64,000 bases of DNA, from contig NZ_BMCT01000009.1 of NCBI RefSeq assembly GCF_014635325.1, positions 1-64,000 of the forward strand, given 5' to 3'. This DNA comes from Azorhizobium oxalatiphilum. GTDB lineage: Bacteria > Pseudomonadota > Alphaproteobacteria > Rhizobiales > Xanthobacteraceae. Positions 1 to 8,647 of this stretch are shown here, piece after piece; positions within the stretch are counted from its first letter, which is position 1; every line of letters begins with the position of its first letter. The position numbers were made by a program, and so were the translations under genes. The notes beneath the pieces were generated by a model. The model was not told the DNA's origin and did not search any database. It saw nothing but the letters and a program-made list of their open reading frames with translations.

Positions 1-53
1 CCGAACTTCGCCGGGGCGGTCGTGACCGGAGGGTTCGGTGCTGGTTTCAACAT
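1..53 (-). CDS. fdnH: Formate dehydrogenase beta subunit, 5' end only
   Basis: Only the first 17 codons lie in the window; the gene runs off the left edge. The ATG at 51-53 follows a strong AAGGAGG ribosome site whose A's are shared with the TAA stop of the upstream alpha-subunit gene, so the two are translationally linked. In this family the beta subunit is a four-cluster Fe-S protein that passes electrons from the alpha subunit to a membrane cytochrome b. The call rests on position and operon order, because too few residues are visible to show a motif. Confidence 0.6.
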   Translation of the reverse strand, partial: MLKPAPNPPVTTAPAKF

Positions 54-67
54 GACGTGACCCCTCC

Positions 68-3000
68 TTACGCGACCGGCCCGGTCGAGGGCTCGATATT
101 GACAAGGAACGCCTTGAACTCGGGCGTCTCGATGTTGGCGTCACCCACATAGGGGGTGAGGACGTTGGCGGGGAAACCCTTGCGGGCCGCGCCGACGAAG
201 CCCCAGTGGATGGGGATGCCGACCACGTGCACAGCCTTGCCGTCGCAGATGATGGGGCGGATGCGCTTGGTCACGTAGGCCTTGGTGTAGATGAAGCCAC
301 GCTTGGACGACACCTTTACCCAGCCGCCATTGGTGATGGACTTCTCCTTGGCGAGTTCTTCCGAGATCTCGACGAAGGATTCCGGCTGGAGCACGGAGTT
401 CACGTGGTTGTTCTTGGTCCAGTAGTGGAAATGCTCCGTGAGGCGATAGGAGGTCGCCGCATAGGGGAATTCCTTGGACGCAGGTTCCGCGAACTGGGCG
501 AAGTCGTCCTTGAACACGCGGGCCACCGGATTGCCCCGGACCTTGGGGGCGATCAGATTGACCATCGGGCTCTCGAACGGCTCGTAATGCACCGGGAACG
601 GTCCCTCGCGCATCATGCCCCGGGCGAACAGGCGCGAGACGCCTTCCGGGTTCATGATGAAGGGGCCGACGTCCTGCGGCTTCGCCGTGGGGGCGATGTC
701 GGGCACGTCGTATCCGGTCCACTTGGCCCCGTCCCACCACAGCAGCTTGCGGGTTTCATCCCACGGCTTGCCGTTGATGTCGGCGGAGGCGCGATTGTAG
801 ATGATGCGGCGGTTCGCCGGCCAGGCGAACGACCACTTCAGATACGCGCCGGTGTCGTCGGGATCGGAATTGTCCCGGCGGGCCATCATGTTGCCGTCCT
901 CGGTGAAGGAGCCGGCATAGATCCAGCAGCCCGAAGCCGTGGAGCCGTCGTCGCGCAGGGTGGCGAAGTTCGCCATCTGCTTGCCGGCGGTCAGCAGCTT
1001 CTTGGTGGGATCGTTGGGATCGAGCACGTCGGAGACGACGTAGCCGTTGAGCTCCTTGGTGAGCTCCTCGGCGGTCGGCTCGTCCGGGTTCTTGTAGTTC
1101 CAGGACAGGTTGAGGATGGGGTCCGGCAGGGCCCCGCCTTCCTTCCGGTACATTTCCTTAATGCGCAGATGAATCTGCGACATGATCCAGGCGTCGGTGC
1201 GGGCCTGCTCCGGGGGCGAACCGCCGGGCCAATGCCACTGCAGCCAGCGGCCGGAGTTCACCAGCGAGCCCTCATCCTCCGCGAAGCAGGTGGTGGGCAG
1301 CTGAAGCACTTCGGTCTGGATGTCGGCCGACTTCACGTCGTTATAGACGCCATGGTTCTCCCAGAAACGGGCAGTCTCCGTTTCCAGCGGGTCCATGACG
1401 ACCAACAGCTTGAGCTTGGACAGGGCCGCCGACAGCTTGTTCCGGTTCGGGAACGCCTGCATCGGGTTGAAGCCCTGGCAGAAGTAGAGGTTCATCTTCC
1501 CCTGCTTCATGAGCTCGAACGCGCGCAGGATGTCGTAGGCCGGGACATCCATCTTCGGCAGCCAGTCGAAAGCGAAGCTGTTCTCGGCCGTAGCGGCCGG
1601 TCCCCACATCGCCTTCAGGAAGCTCACCATGAACTTCTTGTAGTTCTGCCAGAAGCTCATCTGGTTCGGCCGCAACGGCTTGAAGCCGCGGGTCGACATA
1701 TAGGTGTTGAAGTCCGGCTCCTTGTCCGTGGCCAGCGTCAGATAGCCGGGGATCATGTTGGACATGAGCCCGATATCGGTGAGGCCCTGGATGTTGGAGT
1801 GACCACGCAGGGCGTTCATGCCGCCGCCACGCACACCGATATTGCCCAGGATGAGCTGGAGCATCGCCATGGAGCGGATGTTCTGGGATCCCTTGGAATG
1901 CTGGGTCCAGCCAAGCGCGTACATGGACGTCATGGTCTTGGTGGGCGTCGAGCACTCGCCGATCATCTCGGCCACCTTCAGGAACTTGTCCTTGGGCGTG
2001 CCGGAGATGCGTTCCACCAGTTCCGGGGTGTACTGGGCGACGTGCGCCTTCAGCAGGTTCCAGACGCAGCGGGGGTGCTGGAGCGTGTCGTCCACCACGG
2101 CATAGCCGTCGGGGCCGATCTCATACTCCCAGGTCGAGCGGTTATAATCCCGCTTTTCCTCGTCATAACCCGTGAACAGGCCGTCATTATAGGCAAAGCC
2201 CTCCTTCACAACGTAGCTCGCGTTGGTGAAGGCCTTCACATAGTCCCACTGCACCTTGTCGTTCTTGATGCAGTAGTTGATGACGCCCAACAGGAAGGCG
2301 ATGTCCGAACCCTGACGGATCGGAGCGTAATAGTCAGAGACCGCAGCCGAGCGCGTATAGCGCGGATCGACCACGATAAGCTTCGCGCCGCGGTTGGCTT
2401 TCGCCTCCACGACCCACTTGAAACCACAAGGATGCGCTTCGGCGGCATTGCCGCCCATAATCACGACGAGATCCGTGTTCCGAATGTCGGTCCACGAATT
2501 GGTCATCGCGCCACGGCCAAAAGTTGGGCCCAAACTGGACACCGTGGGGCCGTGTCAGACTCGCGCCTGATTGTCGAAAACCACCATACCGAGGCTGCGG
2601 ACGACCTTGTAGGTGGCCCAGGCAGTCTCATTGGTCGTTGCAGATGCGGCGAGGAAACCGGCGGTGTTCCAGCGGTTCACAGTCACGCCGTCGGCGTTCT
2701 TGGCGATGAAGTTCTTGTCGCGATCGTCCTTCAAGGCGCGCGCGATCTTGTCGAGCGCAGCGTCCCAGGAGATCGGTTCGAACTTGCTCGAGCCGGCGCG
2801 CCGGTACATCGGCTGCTTCAGACGCTGCTCGGACTTCACGATATCGAGGAGCGCGGCACCCTTCGGGCACAGCGTGCCGCGATTGGTCGGATGATCAACG
2901 TCACCCTCGATATGGGTGATGTCCGCCTTCTCGCCCTTCTTCAGGTCGCCCTTGGAGAAGATGAGAATGCCGCACGCCACCGAACAGTACGTACAGGTGT

Positions 3001-3154
3001 TGCGAGTCTCTGTGGTATTGAAGAGTTTGAAGGGACGAATCGCAGCTGCGTACGCCTCCTCAACTCCGCCGAAGCCGAGGGCTCCAAGCGTCGTTCCCGC
3101 GAGACCCGCACCCGCCGTTCCTAGGAACTGGCGCCGCGAGAGCTCCATATTCAT
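68..3154 (-). CDS. fdnG: Formate dehydrogenase-N/O alpha subunit, selenoprotein (UGA = Sec200)
   Basis: Periplasmic molybdopterin-dependent formate oxidation (formate to CO2), feeding electrons to the respiratory chain. The reading frame is open over its full length except for one UGA at 2555-2557. The residues on both sides (DNQARV, then HGPTV) are the FdnG active-site context in which the gap is selenocysteine, and the gene continues in frame to a normal TAA, giving 1028 aa, close to the usual ~1016. A twin-arginine signal (SRRQFLG) lies at residues 6-12. Cys54, Cys57, Cys61 and Cys96 form the 4Fe-4S site (CTYCSVAC, then LCPKG). The ATG at 3154 is preferred over an upstream GTG because GGAG precedes it by 9 bases. 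It is followed directly by fdnH. An automatic caller would split it into two proteins of about 200 and 824 aa. Confidence 0.96.
2528..2557 (-). promoter_or_regulatory. SECIS-like hairpin after the Sec UGA
   Basis: Bacterial Sec insertion needs a hairpin in the coding RNA just 3' of the UGA, bound by SelB. Starting 15 bases after the UGA the RNA can form a short stem GUCC/GGGC closing the loop AGUUU. The loop holds G and U at the spacing expected from E. coli formate dehydrogenase messages. I folded only the apical part by eye; a lower stem is not shown. Confidence 0.6.
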
Positions 3155-3515
3155 CGAGTTGTACTCCGACACGTTACCCCCGTGTGGGGGACCGGAACGG
3201 GTTGTCGCAGCCAGCGACAGCCTGCATTCCGGCTTGGTGCCAAATTATTTTGGAACTGGAACTATGTCAAACTGGAGCGCGACATCAGATGCACTTTTGC
3301 ATCGTTCTGCAACCGTGGTTGGCGGATAAGCCAATCGCGTGTCTTCCGTAGAGGAATGCCAGTAAATGCGCGTGCGTATTTCTGCATTGCGTGCAGCTGT
3401 TTGTTGCGACGCAACTTGAGGATATCACGCCCTCGTGTTGTTGACGCCAAATGCGAGGCGGGCGTAGGTTCCGGCCGTGATCTTGAGCACCGCTCCCGAG
3501 GCTCGGGGCAGACAT
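3155..3515. other. Divergent promoter region between fdnG and tlpA-like gene
   Basis: About 360 bases without a convincing gene, separating two divergent transcription units, so at least two promoters are expected. It is less GC-rich than its neighbours near 3240-3430. It contains two palindromes: GATGCA-CTTT-TGCATC at 3288-3303 and GTTGCGACGCAAC at 3403-3415. No clear -35/-10 or sigma-54 box could be fixed by eye. Confidence 0.5.
3403..3415. promoter_or_regulatory. 13-bp palindrome, candidate operator
   Basis: GTTGCGACGCAAC is a perfect odd palindrome (6-bp arms around one base) in the fdnG/tlpA divergent region. Its core TGCGACGCA recurs inside another palindrome at 13017-13029. The regulator is unknown. 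Confidence 0.35.
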
Positions 3516-4292
3516 ATGCGGAAAAGCTGTGGTGAGGCTGGTAGCGCTTCCCGCAGGCGCTTGTCCGTGCGCCTTTCACGTGGGTTGGTGGGCTTCTCCC
3601 TCCATGGTTTCGCGTTACTGTCCGCCTCGGTGCTGCTGGCGTGCAGTTTGATCCTGTGCGCATCAGCCGAAGCTGCGGATTCGGATACGCCTGCCGCCAC
3701 TGCCATGCTCACGCCATTCGCCGATGATCCGGCATTCAGTTCGCACGGCGTGCCTTCTGAAAAGGCGTTTCCCGAAAGCGGGGCATCCAAGGCGATGGCG
3801 GCCCGCGCCGCCGATCTGCCGCCGCTTGCGCCCCTGCCGGTCCTCGATGCCGCGCCGCTCGATCCAGCCACGCTGAAGGGGCGGGTGGTGCTGGTGCATT
3901 TCTTCGCCACCTGGTGCGAGCCTTGTCGGGAGGAACTACCAGCTCTGACGCGGCTCGCTGCCGATCATCCTGCCGACATCGCTGTGGTGGCAGTGGATGT
4001 GGCCGAGGTGGATGTGCGCGTGCGCCGCTTCTTTGCCGAGCATCCCGTGCCCTTCCCGGTGGCGCTCGATCGCGACCGGGCCTTCACCCGTTCCTGGCAG
4101 GTCTCGGGCCTGCCTTCCACCATCGTCCTCGATCGCGCCCTGCGTCCCCGCCTGAAGGCTGTGGGCGAGGTGGCGTGGGATGCTCCTGCCGTGCGCGTGC
4201 GCCTCGGCGGGTTGCTGTCTGAACCTTTCCCCGAACGTCCCGCCGCTTCCGTGGCGGGCAAGAAGACCATATCTGGAGACCTATCCCAATGA
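3516..4292 (+). CDS. TlpA/ResA-like membrane-anchored thiol-disulfide oxidoreductase
   Basis: 258 aa. The N-terminus is basic, followed by one hydrophobic segment (about residues 23-50) that would anchor the protein or act as a signal peptide. A low-complexity linker follows, then a thioredoxin fold from about residue 105. The redox motif WCEPC is at residues 133-137, in the context HFFATWCEPCREELP typical of the TlpA branch, and LPSTIVLD supplies the usual cis-Pro. Such proteins reduce periplasmic disulfides for metallocofactor assembly or cytochrome maturation. The stop codon overlaps the next start (ATGA), so it is cotranslated with the transglutaminase-like gene. The ATG at 3516 was chosen over a GTG at 3477. 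A link to the periplasmic formate dehydrogenase next door is inference from position only. Confidence 0.85.
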   Translation: MRKSCGEAGSASRRRLSVRLSRGLVGFSLHGFALLSASVLLACSLILCASAEAADSDTPAATAMLTPFADDPAFSSHGVPSEKAFPESGASKAMAARAADLPPLAPLPVLDAAPLDPATLKGRVVLVHFFATWCEPCREELPALTRLAADHPADIAVVAVDVAEVDVRVRRFFAEHPVPFPVALDRDRAFTRSWQVSGLPSTIVLDRALRPRLKAVGEVAWDAPAVRVRLGGLLSEPFPERPAASVAGKKTISGDLSQ

Positions 4293-5410
4293 TTTCCCGC
4301 CGCCACTTCCTCTATGCGGGCGCCGCCGCTTCCGCCGCGCTCACGCTGCCGGGCCTTGCGCGCGCGCAGAGCGCCGCGAGCCCCTCCGCTGCTGCGGTCT
4401 TCGCGCCCAAGCCCGGCGACTGGCGCACCTTCCAGGTGGTGACGCGCCTGGAAGTGAAGGCTGAGGCCGGCGCGAGCCAGGCCTGGGTGCCGCTGCCCGC
4501 CTTCGCCGCGCAGGACTGGTTCAAGCCGCTCGGCAGCACCTGGACCACCAACGCCGCTTCCGTTGAGACGGTGAAGGATGCGCAGGGCGCCGAAATCCTG
4601 CATCTGCGCTGGAAGGCCGGCGAGCAGCCGCCGGTGGTGGAAGTCACCAGCCGCTTCTCCACCCGCGACCGCGCCGTTGACCTGACCAAGCCCGGCACCG
4701 TCGCGCCGCTGTCGGATGCTGAGCGCGCGCAGTATCTGGCCGCCACCGACCTCATCCCCACCACCGGCATCGTGAAGGCCACGTCAGACAAGATCACCGC
4801 CGGCAAGGAAGGCGATCTGGCCAAGGCGCGGGCCATCTATGAGTGGGTGGTGGACAATACCTTCCGCAATGCCGCCACCCGTGGCTGCGGTACCGGCGAT
4901 GTGGCCGCCATGCTGGAAAGCGGCGCGCTGGGTGGCAAGTGTGCGGACCTCAACGCGCTCTATGTCGGCCTGGTCCGTGCGGCAGGCATTCCGGCGCGTG
5001 ACATCTACGGTGCGCGCGTGGCCCCGTCCAAGTTCGGCTACAAGAGCCTCGGCGCCAATTCCGACATCATCACCAAGGCCCAGCACTGCCGTGCCGAAGT
5101 CTTCCTGTCCGGTTTCGGCTGGGTGCCGGCGGACCCGGCGGACGTGCGCAAGGTGGTTCTGGAGGAGCCCCCGGCCAAGCTGGAGGTGAATGACGCCAAG
5201 GTGCTCGCCGCGCGGGCCGCGCTGTTCGGCTCCTGGGAAGGCAACTGGATGGCCTATAACACCGCCCATGACGTGGCGCTGCCGGGCTCCAGCGGCCCGA
5301 AGGTGGGCTTCTTCATGTATCCGGAAGCGGAGACCGTGGCCGGTCGCCTCGACTGCCTCGATCCGGACACCTTCAAATACACCCTGCGCTCGGCCGAAAT
5401 TTCGGCCTGA
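4289..5410 (+). CDS. Tat-exported transglutaminase-like cysteine protein
   Basis: 373 aa. A twin-arginine signal ([10 protein letters not shown]) and an ARA cleavage site near residue 26 indicate export of a folded protein. A beta-rich domain follows, then a transglutaminase-like core with Cys218 in [11 protein letters not shown], His266 in [10 protein letters not shown] and an Asp in PADPADV (about 282-285): the Cys-His-Asp triad in the usual order. Proteins of this kind act as periplasmic peptidases or peptidoglycan/protein-modifying enzymes; the substrate here is unknown. It overlaps the tlpA-like gene by 4 bases and is followed by a strong terminator before selD. Confidence 0.85.
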   Translation: MISRRHFLYAGAAASAALTLPGLARAQSAASPSAAAVFAPKPGDWRTFQVVTRLEVKAEAGASQAWVPLPAFAAQDWFKPLGSTWTTNAASVETVKDAQGAEILHLRWKAGEQPPVVEVTSRFSTRDRAVDLTKPGTVAPLSDAERAQYLAATDLIPTTGIVKATSDKITAGKEGDLAKARAIYEWVVDNTFRNAATRGCGTGDVAAMLESGALGGKCADLNALYVGLVRAAGIPARDIYGARVAPSKFGYKSLGANSDIITKAQHCRAEVFLSGFGWVPADPADVRKVVLEEPPAKLEVNDAKVLAARAALFGSWEGNWMAYNTAHDVALPGSSGPKVGFFMYPEAETVAGRLDCLDPDTFKYTLRSAEISA

Positions 5411-5420
5411 TCTGCGTTCG

Positions 5421-5452
5421 CGCCGGGGTGGCTCGTCTGCCCCGGCGTTTTC
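5421..5452 (+). terminator. Rho-independent terminator after the transglutaminase-like gene
   Basis: Perfect 8-bp stem CGCCGGGG/CCCCGGCG followed by TTTT, 10 bases past the stop. It suggests that selD, which starts 33 bases later, depends on read-through or on a promoter inside this hairpin region. Confidence 0.8.
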
Positions 5453-5484
5453 ATATCTGCCTTTTCAGCCCCTTGAGATCTGTC

Positions 5485-6543
5485 ATGTCCGCATCCTCAT
5501 CCGACCAGCCTTTCCGCCTCACCAGTCTTGCCCATGGCGGCGGCTGCGGTTGCAAGCTCGCACCCTCGGTGTTGCAGGAACTGCTGGCCGGCGCGCCCGC
5601 CGCGCAGCCCTTCTCGCAGCTTCTTGTGGGTACCGAAACCGGCGATGACGCGGCGGTGTGGGATCTGGACGGCGACACCTGCATCGTTGCCACCACGGAC
5701 TTCTTCATGCCGGTGGTGGACAATCCCGACCATTTCGGCCGCATCGCCGCTACCAATGCCATTTCCGACGTCTATGCCATGGGTGGCACGCCCATCATGG
5801 CGCTGGCCATCCTTGGTATGCCGCTCGGCAAGGTGGACACCGCCATCGTCCGCGACATCCTCCAGGGTGGCACGGCCGTATGTGCGTCGGCGGGCATTCC
5901 GGTGGCTGGCGGCCATTCCATCGACAGCGGCGAACCCATCTATGGCCTCGCGGTCATCGGCACGGTGCGCAAGGCGGACATCCGCCGCAATGCGGATGCG
6001 AAGGCAGGTGACGCGCTGATCCTCACCAAGGGCGTGGGGGTTGGCGTCTATTCCGCCGCCTTCAAGAAGGAGGCGCTTTCCGCCGACGGTTACGAGGAGA
6101 TGATCGCCACCACCACCCTTCTCAACAAGGTTGGCGCCACGCTGGCGAAGGACGCCGCCGTGCATGCCATGACCGATGTCACGGGCTTCGGCGTGCTTGG
6201 CCATGGGCTGGAAGTGGCGCGTGGCTCTGGCCTGTCGGTGGAGATCGAGGCCGAGCGCCTGCCTTTGCTGGCGCATGCGGAGGCTCTGGTGCGGCAGGGC
6301 TTCGTCACTGGCGCCTCGGGCCGGAACTGGGCCAGCTATGGCGCGGGCGTGAGGCTGCCGGCGGATTTTCCGGACTGGCGCCTGAATCTGCTCACCGATC
6401 CGCAGACCTCCGGCGGCCTGCTGGTCTCCTGCGCGGCGGACGAGGCTGACCGGCTGGTGGCCGAGATTAACGCCGCCGGTTATCCCGCTGCCTGCCGCAT
6501 TGGCGCGGTGGTGGAGGGGCCGGCCGAAGTGCGGGTGATCTGA
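5485..6543 (+). CDS. selD: Selenide, water dikinase (selenophosphate synthase)
   Basis: 352 aa, the normal length. It makes selenophosphate from selenide and ATP, the selenium donor for Sec-tRNA. The catalytic Cys is in the N-terminal [10 protein letters not shown] (Cys21; some family members have Sec here). The PurM/AIR-synthase-like ATP grasp is visible in [29 protein letters not shown] and the C-terminal [11 protein letters not shown]. The ATG at 5485 places the motif where it sits in other SelD proteins. Its presence 2.3 kb from a UGA-containing formate dehydrogenase supports decoding of that UGA as Sec. SelA, SelB and tRNA-Sec were not found in the window. Confidence 0.95.
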   Translation: MSASSSDQPFRLTSLAHGGGCGCKLAPSVLQELLAGAPAAQPFSQLLVGTETGDDAAVWDLDGDTCIVATTDFFMPVVDNPDHFGRIAATNAISDVYAMGGTPIMALAILGMPLGKVDTAIVRDILQGGTAVCASAGIPVAGGHSIDSGEPIYGLAVIGTVRKADIRRNADAKAGDALILTKGVGVGVYSAAFKKEALSADGYEEMIATTTLLNKVGATLAKDAAVHAMTDVTGFGVLGHGLEVARGSGLSVEIEAERLPLLAHAEALVRQGFVTGASGRNWASYGAGVRLPADFPDWRLNLLTDPQTSGGLLVSCAADEADRLVAEINAAGYPAACRIGAVVEGPAEVRVI

Positions 6544-6599
6544 CCTTTCGGAACGTATGGGCGGCAAGAGGCGTTCTTCGGCAAACGGAGGACTGCGTC

Positions 6600-6968
6600 A
6601 TGCGCATTTTTGCGACCAAGCCGACCCTGACGGCGACCGCGCCTCTGGCGCTCATCGGCCTGTGGCTGGTGGCCGCCATCCCCATGGGTGTCACCGTCAG
6701 CCAAGCGGCGGAGCAGGGCACGTCTGCGGCCTGCGACACGTCCAAGGACGATGCGCCGGGCAACCATGCCGCAACGCCGCAGCAGACCGGCTCCAATTCC
6801 GGCACCGCGCCCGGTAATACGGGCAATACCGGCTGGACCAATGGCAACGGCGGCACGTTCGCCGGAACCTCGCCGCATGCCGAAACGCCAGGCTCTCCCA
6901 CCAGGCAGCCGGAGACGGTGACGAACGCCAATCCCGGATCAGCGGAGCAGCCGCGTAAGCCCTGCTGA
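6600..6968 (+). CDS. Small secreted low-complexity protein
   Basis: 122 aa, no family recognised. There is a hydrophobic segment at residues 12-35 ending in SQAAE, likely a signal peptide, then a hydrophilic tail rich in Gly, Asn, Thr and Pro with loose NTGNTG / NGNGGT runs. Single Cys residues occur at about 45 and at the very C-terminus. A good ribosome site (CGGAGGA) precedes the ATG, 56 bases after selD, so co-transcription with selD is possible. Function unknown. Confidence 0.6.
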   Translation: MRIFATKPTLTATAPLALIGLWLVAAIPMGVTVSQAAEQGTSAACDTSKDDAPGNHAATPQQTGSNSGTAPGNTGNTGWTNGNGGTFAGTSPHAETPGSPTRQPETVTNANPGSAEQPRKPC

Positions 6969-6988
6969 GCGGGTGCTCGGCAGAACTT

Positions 6989-8545
6989 TCACTCTTTCCG
7001 TATGGTCTTCTGCCAAGAGGTGACGACGGCCTCCGCCGCCTCGGAGTCGCGCGAGACGTCGATTTCCTGCCACGTCATGGGGCCGAGGTCATAGGTCATC
7101 TGTTCCGTGATGACGTCCGGCGTGGCATCGGATGCATCGTTGCTGCGGGCGGCCACGCGAGCTTTCAGGGTTTCAATCGCAGCGGTGAGCCAGAGGCCGA
7201 GGAACGGTCTCGTTTCGGCGATGTCTTCGATCGCCTTGCGTTCCTGCGCTCGCGCATGCACCGCGTCCACCACCACTGCCGCGCCTGCATCAAGGGCGAT
7301 GCGCGCCCTGTGACGCAGGCGGGCATAGACGGCATCCGCACTGCCGGGCCCGTAGGCCGAGGGTGGCAGTCTCTCCATCTCACCCACGCCATTGATGAGC
7401 TTTCGCTCCACATCGCTGCGCAGAACGACCGCGCCGGGCGCCCTGCCGAGGGTTGGGGCCAGTCGTGCGCCCAGGCGGCTCTTGCCGGTTCCGGATAGCC
7501 CGCCCACCGCGACAAGCACTGGCGGAACGGGTGTAAGAAAGGCACGGGCGGCATCGAAATAAGCACGCACCTTGCCTTCGGCATCGGCGCGGCTTTCCCC
7601 GGTCAGATGGGCGAGGGTGGGGACGCCGACCTTGGCGCGTATGCCGGCGCGCAGTGAGATAAACAGCGGCAGAGCCGCAAGCCCCTCGTAATGCGCTTCA
7701 TCGTCCATGGCCCAGAGATAGCGGTTGAGCACCAGATTGGCGTCTGCGTGCCGTTCGCGCTGCCACAGGTCCATCAACAGAAAGGCGAGGTCGTAGAGCA
7801 GGTCGCAGGTGGCAAGCTGGGGGTTGAACTCAATGGCGTCGAACAGCACCGGCCGGCCCTCGATGAGGGCGATATTGCGCAGATGCAGGTCGCCGTGGCA
7901 GTGCCGCACGAAGCCGCTTTCCTCCCTCCTTTGCAGCAGGGGGCGATAGGTGGAGAGAGCTGTCAGCGTGGCGGCTGTGAGGGCTTCGACTTCGGCCGGC
8001 GGGAAGAGATCCGGTGCAGCGGAGAAGCTGGCAATATTGTCGGCCGCGATCTCCGCCAGCGCCGCAAAGGCATCGAAGCCGTCCGGCATCGCGGGTGCGC
8101 GCCGATGTGCTTGCGCCACGGCACTGGCGAGGTCGGAAAGCGTGGCGAGGTCGAATGGGCCGGCTTCCGCCAGCCGATCGAGGGTCTGCGCCTCGTCGAA
8201 GCGGCGCATATGGACCAGCCATTCAATCACGCGACCGTTGCCGCCGATGGCGAGGTGGCCATCCGACTCGGTGACGGGGAGCGCGTCCAGATAGAGATCC
8301 GGCGCGTTGGGGCGGTTGATGGCGATCTCGCCTTCGCAAGCGGCCCGGCGTTTCTCCAGCGTGGAGAAATCCATGAAGGGAAAGTCTACAGCCCTCTTCA
8401 CCTTGAAGGCGTGATCACCCGCCAGGAAGACCGCTGCGCCGTGGGTATCGATACGGGTTACAGGCGCCTCGCCGCCATGGGTGGCCGGATCGGCCAGGAA
8501 GGCGAAGACCGTGCTCTGGTCCTCAACCACATGGTCGTCGCTCAT
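6989..8545 (-). CDS. Two-domain kinase: aminoglycoside-phosphotransferase-like + P-loop kinase
   Basis: 518 aa. The first ~320 residues resemble the APH/choline-kinase fold: CHGDLHLRNI is the Brenner-type catalytic loop and LFDAIEFN the metal-binding Asp. Residues ~335-510 are a separate nucleoside/zeta-type kinase with Walker A GGLSGTGKSRLG and LRSDVERK. This fused architecture is a widespread, mostly uncharacterised family, often annotated as AAA family ATPase; the substrate is unknown. The start at 8545 has GGAGG six bases upstream. It converges on the small secreted gene, the two stops being about 20 bases apart. Confidence 0.8.
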   Translation of the reverse strand: MSDDHVVEDQSTVFAFLADPATHGGEAPVTRIDTHGAAVFLAGDHAFKVKRAVDFPFMDFSTLEKRRAACEGEIAINRPNAPDLYLDALPVTESDGHLAIGGNGRVIEWLVHMRRFDEAQTLDRLAEAGPFDLATLSDLASAVAQAHRRAPAMPDGFDAFAALAEIAADNIASFSAAPDLFPPAEVEALTAATLTALSTYRPLLQRREESGFVRHCHGDLHLRNIALIEGRPVLFDAIEFNPQLATCDLLYDLAFLLMDLWQRERHADANLVLNRYLWAMDDEAHYEGLAALPLFISLRAGIRAKVGVPTLAHLTGESRADAEGKVRAYFDAARAFLTPVPPVLVAVGGLSGTGKSRLGARLAPTLGRAPGAVVLRSDVERKLINGVGEMERLPPSAYGPGSADAVYARLRHRARIALDAGAAVVVDAVHARAQERKAIEDIAETRPFLGLWLTAAIETLKARVAARSNDASDATPDVITEQMTYDLGPMTWQEIDVSRDSEAAEAVVTSWQKTIRKE

Positions 8546-8647
8546 GGCCGCCTCCGCGGGAGGATCATTCATTCCCTTCTACCCCAAAGCGGAGTTCGGC
8601 GATTTGATCCGGAGCGGCCGGCCCGCCGATCCGGCATCGCTTCCGCC

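Noticed and set aside
2543-2557. fdnG as a frameshifted or disrupted pseudogene
   Set aside because: No frame change occurs; the only break is a UGA at the known Sec position, with selD nearby.
206-3124. Very long open frame (about 970 codons) antisense to fdnG
   Set aside because: A shadow of high-GC codon use. No family resemblance, and the opposite strand is a clear formate dehydrogenase.
3220-3250. Sigma-54 promoter for fdnG (TTGGCACC on the minus strand)
   Set aside because: The GG to GC spacing is 16 rather than 12 bases, so it does not fit a -24/-12 element.
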